Of a stretch of DNA of 8,282 bases, positions 6,051-8,282 are shown one piece after another. How positions within the stretch are numbered: the stretch's first letter is position 1; every line of letters starts with the position of its first letter. The translations under genes and the position numbers were made by a program. The DNA comes from Lachnoclostridium phytofermentans (GTDB lineage Bacteria; Bacillota; Clostridia; Lachnospirales; Lachnospiraceae): the NCBI GenBank assembly GCA_003526525.1, contig DPVV01000100.1, forward strand, positions 1 through 8,282. The letters run 5' to 3'. The notes below the pieces were generated by a model. That model saw only the letters and a program-made list of their open reading frames with translations. It did not search any database and was not told the origin of the DNA.

Positions 6051-6112
6051 ATAAATACAAGACAAGGTTTCTCTAGGCAATCTTGCCTTAACGCCTTGTC
6101 TTGGATAAATAC
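6051..6112 (-). other. Two-tier hairpin flanked by 8-base direct repeats in the pfkA leader
   Basis: A perfect 10-bp inverted repeat, CAAGACAAGG (6058-6067) and CCTTGTCTTG (6094-6103), encloses a smaller one, AGGCA (6075-6079) and TGCCT (6084-6088), with a 4-base loop. The whole is bracketed by identical ATAAATAC copies (6051-6058 and 6105-6112). In minus-strand RNA the inner and outer arms can also pair with GGCAAGG just downstream (plus 6044-6050), an alternative fold. No U-tract follows, so this is a leader structure rather than a terminator. The flanking repeats could instead be a target-site duplication left by a tiny insertion. Confidence 0.5.
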
Positions 6113-6130
6113 TTCCTTTTATCTGCGTAT

Positions 6131-6159
6131 ATTGTAATCTATTCAATACTTTTTTTCAA
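6131..6159 (-). promoter_or_regulatory. Strong predicted promoter for pfkA
   Basis: The minus strand reads TTGAAA (plus 6154-6159), exactly 17 bases, then TACAAT (plus 6131-6136). Both hexamers match the housekeeping consensus at five of six positions, and the DNA upstream of the -35 is A/T-rich. The predicted start near 6124 gives pfkA an untranslated leader of about 230 bases. No convincing dnaE terminator lies between 6289 and here: the best dyad (ATTCCA 6258-6263, TGGAAT 6282-6287) lacks a U-tract, so readthrough from dnaE may add to pfkA expression. Confidence 0.75.
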
Positions 6160-6171
6160 TAGCATTTTCTT

Positions 6172-6191
6172 CGAAAATATGCGAAAATATG
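6172..6191. repeat. Tandem 10-base repeat upstream of the pfkA promoter
   Basis: CGAAAATATG is present twice head to tail (6172-6181, 6182-6191), beginning 13 bases upstream of the -35 hexamer. The first copy also pairs imperfectly with GCATTTTC at 6162-6169. The position and A/T-richness fit an UP-element or an activator site, but slippage is an equally simple origin. Confidence 0.4.
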
Positions 6192-6288
6192 AGGTTTTTT
6201 TGGTACTTTGGCTTTGGTTTTCCAATGAAAGTGCTTACAATTCTTACAAAATTTTTCATTCCATTAAATGGCTGATTTTTCTGGAATT

Positions 6289-8282
6289 TTATAACTTTTC
6301 TACAACTTTAATATTCTCCTCCAAAAATGCATTTCTTAGGTTCTCAAGAAGACCATCTTCGATTAAAACACTTTGACTTTGTGGTAATTTTTTAATTGCT
6401 TTTTCCTTCTCGCAATATACTGTAATACGATCATTACCATCATAATTTTTAATAATTTCATACAACGCCTTTTCGTTGTTTAAAAATGCTTCTTTATCCG
6501 AGAATTTTATCCATAACTCTTTATTAATCTCCGCAAATGGTGTAATTGATTGGCAAATTAGTTTTGCAGGTTTGTCCTCTTCTACTGCTACTTTTCCTTT
6601 GATAAATACTCGATTATCAATCTCCAAGGTGTATTTATACTTCTCATAATCACGTGGGAAGATGATAACTTCCATCGTACCAAACATGTCTTCCAATGTA
6701 ATAAATGCCATAACGGAGTTCGTTCTCGTTGTTTTTAACGTTCGAGAGGTTATCATACCACCAACCGTTACCGTATCACCATCCGTTACTTTTACTGTAT
6801 TCGACTCCTCATCTATGATAAAATCCGCTGTATTTGCAGTTGCATTTCTTTTTAACAGTAACTCATATGCCTCTAATGGGTGACCGCTAACATAGATTCC
6901 AAGTACTTCTTTCTCAAACGCAAGTAACTCTTCTTTCGTATATTCCCCTACTTCCGGGAAAATAATCTCATCATTCATAACTTTAGCATCACCATCAAGA
7001 TCAAACAGACTCATTTGCCCTGTCATAGCTCTTTTCTTTTCTTGACTTACTCCATCCAGTACCCCGACATAGACATGCATTAATTGCTTTCTTGTTCCTG
7101 GCATACTATCAAAAGCACCTGATTTGATGAAACTTTCAATGGTTCGTTTATTCACTTCTTTCCCTGAAAGTCTTGATGCAAAATCCTTTAAGTTAAGGTA
7201 TGGACCATTTTCTTCTCTCTCAAGTACCAATGCCTCAATAACTGGTCTTCCAAGCCCTTTTATTGCAGAGAGTCCATATCGAATATTTTCACCATTTACC
7301 GTAAAGGTTGCAAATCCATCATTAATATCCGGTGGTAGAAGTTTTATTCCCATCTGACGGCAAGTATAGATATATTCTGCCACCTTACTTGGATTATCAA
7401 TCACGGAAGTCATAAGTGCTGCCATGAACTCTACCGGATAGTAACATTTTAGATAAGCTGTTTGATAGGATACTACCGCATATGCAGCCGCATGAGATTT
7501 ATTAAAAGCGTATTTCGCAAAGTCTGTCATCTCATCATAGATATGATTGGCAACCGCTTCAGGAATACCTTTGGATATACAACCAGGCACCCCTTCTTCA
7601 ACATTTCCGTATACGAAGCTTTGTCTCTCTTTCTCCATCACCGATGCTTTCTTCTTCGACATTGCACGGCGCACCAGGTCACTACGTCCAAAGCTATATC
7701 CTGCAAGCTCTCGAACGATCTGCATAACCTGTTCCTGATACACGATACAACCATAGGTTGGGGATAAGATTGGTTCTAGTTCCTTGCATTCATACTGAAT
7801 ACTCTGTTGATTATTTTTACCTTGAATGTATTTTGGTATAAAGTCCATTGGACCTGGACGATATAAGGAGATACCGGCAATAATATCTTCCAGGTTTTGA
7901 GGTTTTAATTCCTTCATGAAGCTCTTCATTCCTGAGCTTTCTAGCTGAAAGATGCCCTCTGTTTTACCAGATGAAATTAAGTCCAATACTTTAGAGTCAT
8001 TATAATCGATTTCATCAATGTTAAGAAAACTCTCTTCGCTCTCCCCAAGTCTAGTCTTAGCTTGATTCACAAGCAAAACTGCGTTTTGAATCACGGTTAA
8101 GGTACGAAGTCCTAAAAAGTCCATTTTCAGTAATCCAAGTTCCTCTAAGGTTGTCATTGTAAACTGAGTTGTTATGGAATCATCGGAGGACCTAGATAAC
8201 GGAACATATTCATCTGCCGGAGCATTACTAATAACAACGCCTGCAGCGTGCATGGAGGTATGGCGTGGTAACCCCTCTAAAC
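6289..8282 (-). CDS. dnaE: DNA polymerase III alpha subunit, C-terminal part (runs off right edge)
   Basis: The visible 663 residues are the C-terminal portion of a DnaE-type replicative polymerase; the family usually has about 1,150, so roughly 490 residues including the PHP domain lie beyond the edge. Numbering from the first full codon (8280), the frame opens with LEGLPRHTSMHAAGVVIS, a conserved DnaE block, so the ATG at 8253 is internal and not a start. The third catalytic aspartate is in LLKMDFLGLR (Asp54); the other two are off-window. Also present are SLYRPGPMDFIPKYIQG (138-154), GCIVYQEQVMQI (from 177), FNKSHAAAYAVVSYQ (from 259), a helix-hairpin-helix around AIKGLG (339-344), a sliding-clamp-binding motif QMSLF (422-426, bases 7003-7017) and an OB-fold (about 504-579). 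It synthesises DNA at the replication fork. Low-GC Firmicutes usually also carry PolC, not seen here. Confidence 0.97.
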   Translation of the reverse strand, partial: LEGLPRHTSMHAAGVVISNAPADEYVPLSRSSDDSITTQFTMTTLEELGLLKMDFLGLRTLTVIQNAVLLVNQAKTRLGESEESFLNIDEIDYNDSKVLDLISSGKTEGIFQLESSGMKSFMKELKPQNLEDIIAGISLYRPGPMDFIPKYIQGKNNQQSIQYECKELEPILSPTYGCIVYQEQVMQIVRELAGYSFGRSDLVRRAMSKKKASVMEKERQSFVYGNVEEGVPGCISKGIPEAVANHIYDEMTDFAKYAFNKSHAAAYAVVSYQTAYLKCYYPVEFMAALMTSVIDNPSKVAEYIYTCRQMGIKLLPPDINDGFATFTVNGENIRYGLSAIKGLGRPVIEALVLEREENGPYLNLKDFASRLSGKEVNKRTIESFIKSGAFDSMPGTRKQLMHVYVGVLDGVSQEKKRAMTGQMSLFDLDGDAKVMNDEIIFPEVGEYTKEELLAFEKEVLGIYVSGHPLEAYELLLKRNATANTADFIIDEESNTVKVTDGDTVTVGGMITSRTLKTTRTNSVMAFITLEDMFGTMEVIIFPRDYEKYKYTLEIDNRVFIKGKVAVEEDKPAKLICQSITPFAEINKELWIKFSDKEAFLNNEKALYEIIKNYDGNDRITVYCEKEKAIKKLPQSQSVLIEDGLLENLRNAFLEENIKVVEKL

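Noticed and set aside
5961..6103. Known riboswitch, 6S RNA or T-box in the pfkA leader
   Set aside because: I could not match conserved core motifs of any of these classes, and no intrinsic terminator follows the hairpins. Only unnamed structures are reported.
6258..6287. Possible dnaE terminator (ATTCCA/TGGAAT dyad)
   Set aside because: The stem is only 6 bp with a long loop and is followed on the minus strand by an A-rich rather than T-rich run.
8251..8253. ATG at 8253 as the start of dnaE
   Set aside because: The frame continues open to the window edge with conserved DnaE sequence (LEGLPRHTS before the Met), so this is an internal methionine of a truncated gene.
1..8282. CRISPR array, transposon, phage or defence system
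   Set aside because: There are no regularly spaced repeats, transposase, integrase, nuclease or toxin-antitoxin genes; the long frames are all core housekeeping genes plus one exporter.

Overview
The window looks like chromosomal housekeeping DNA from a low-GC, anaerobic Firmicute, most likely a Lachnospiraceae/Clostridium phytofermentans-like organism. This rests on AT-rich intergenic DNA, strong AGGAG/GGAGG ribosome binding sites, the clostridial dnaE-pfkA neighbourhood, and the sequence character of the DnaE and Pfk proteins. The species is inferred, not proven. Every supported gene lies on the minus strand, so transcription runs from high to low coordinates. I found no plus-strand gene, tRNA, rRNA, CRISPR array, transposase or phage gene.

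Layout in transcription order: (1) 8282-6289, the C-terminal part of dnaE, the DNA polymerase III alpha subunit, whose start lies outside the window. (2) 6288-5891, a 398-base gap that holds a near-consensus promoter and a long (about 230 nt), hairpin-rich leader for pfkA. (3) 5890-4865, pfkA, ATP-type 6-phosphofructokinase, with an unusual short N-terminal extension. (4) 4864-4599, a 266-base gap with two large imperfect hairpins and candidate promoters for the next gene. (5) 4598-2850, a complete ABC exporter half-transporter. (6) 2849-2663, a gap with an extended -10 promoter. (7) 2662-488, tex, an S1-domain RNA-binding transcription accessory protein. (8) 487-118, a 370-base gap with the tex terminator, a compact block of overlapping inverted repeats, and a promoter with an operator-like dyad. 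(9) 117-1, the first 39 codons of an unrecognised basic protein running off the left edge.

The genes serve separate core jobs: replication, the committed step of glycolysis, export, and transcription/RNA handling. Most have their own promoter, so this is a co-directional run of mostly single transcription units, not one dedicated pathway. I see no evidence for a new multi-gene system. The least explained material is in the intergenic regions: the structured pfkA leader, two hairpins after pfkA whose mismatches become G-U pairs only in minus-strand RNA, and mutually exclusive hairpins beyond tex.
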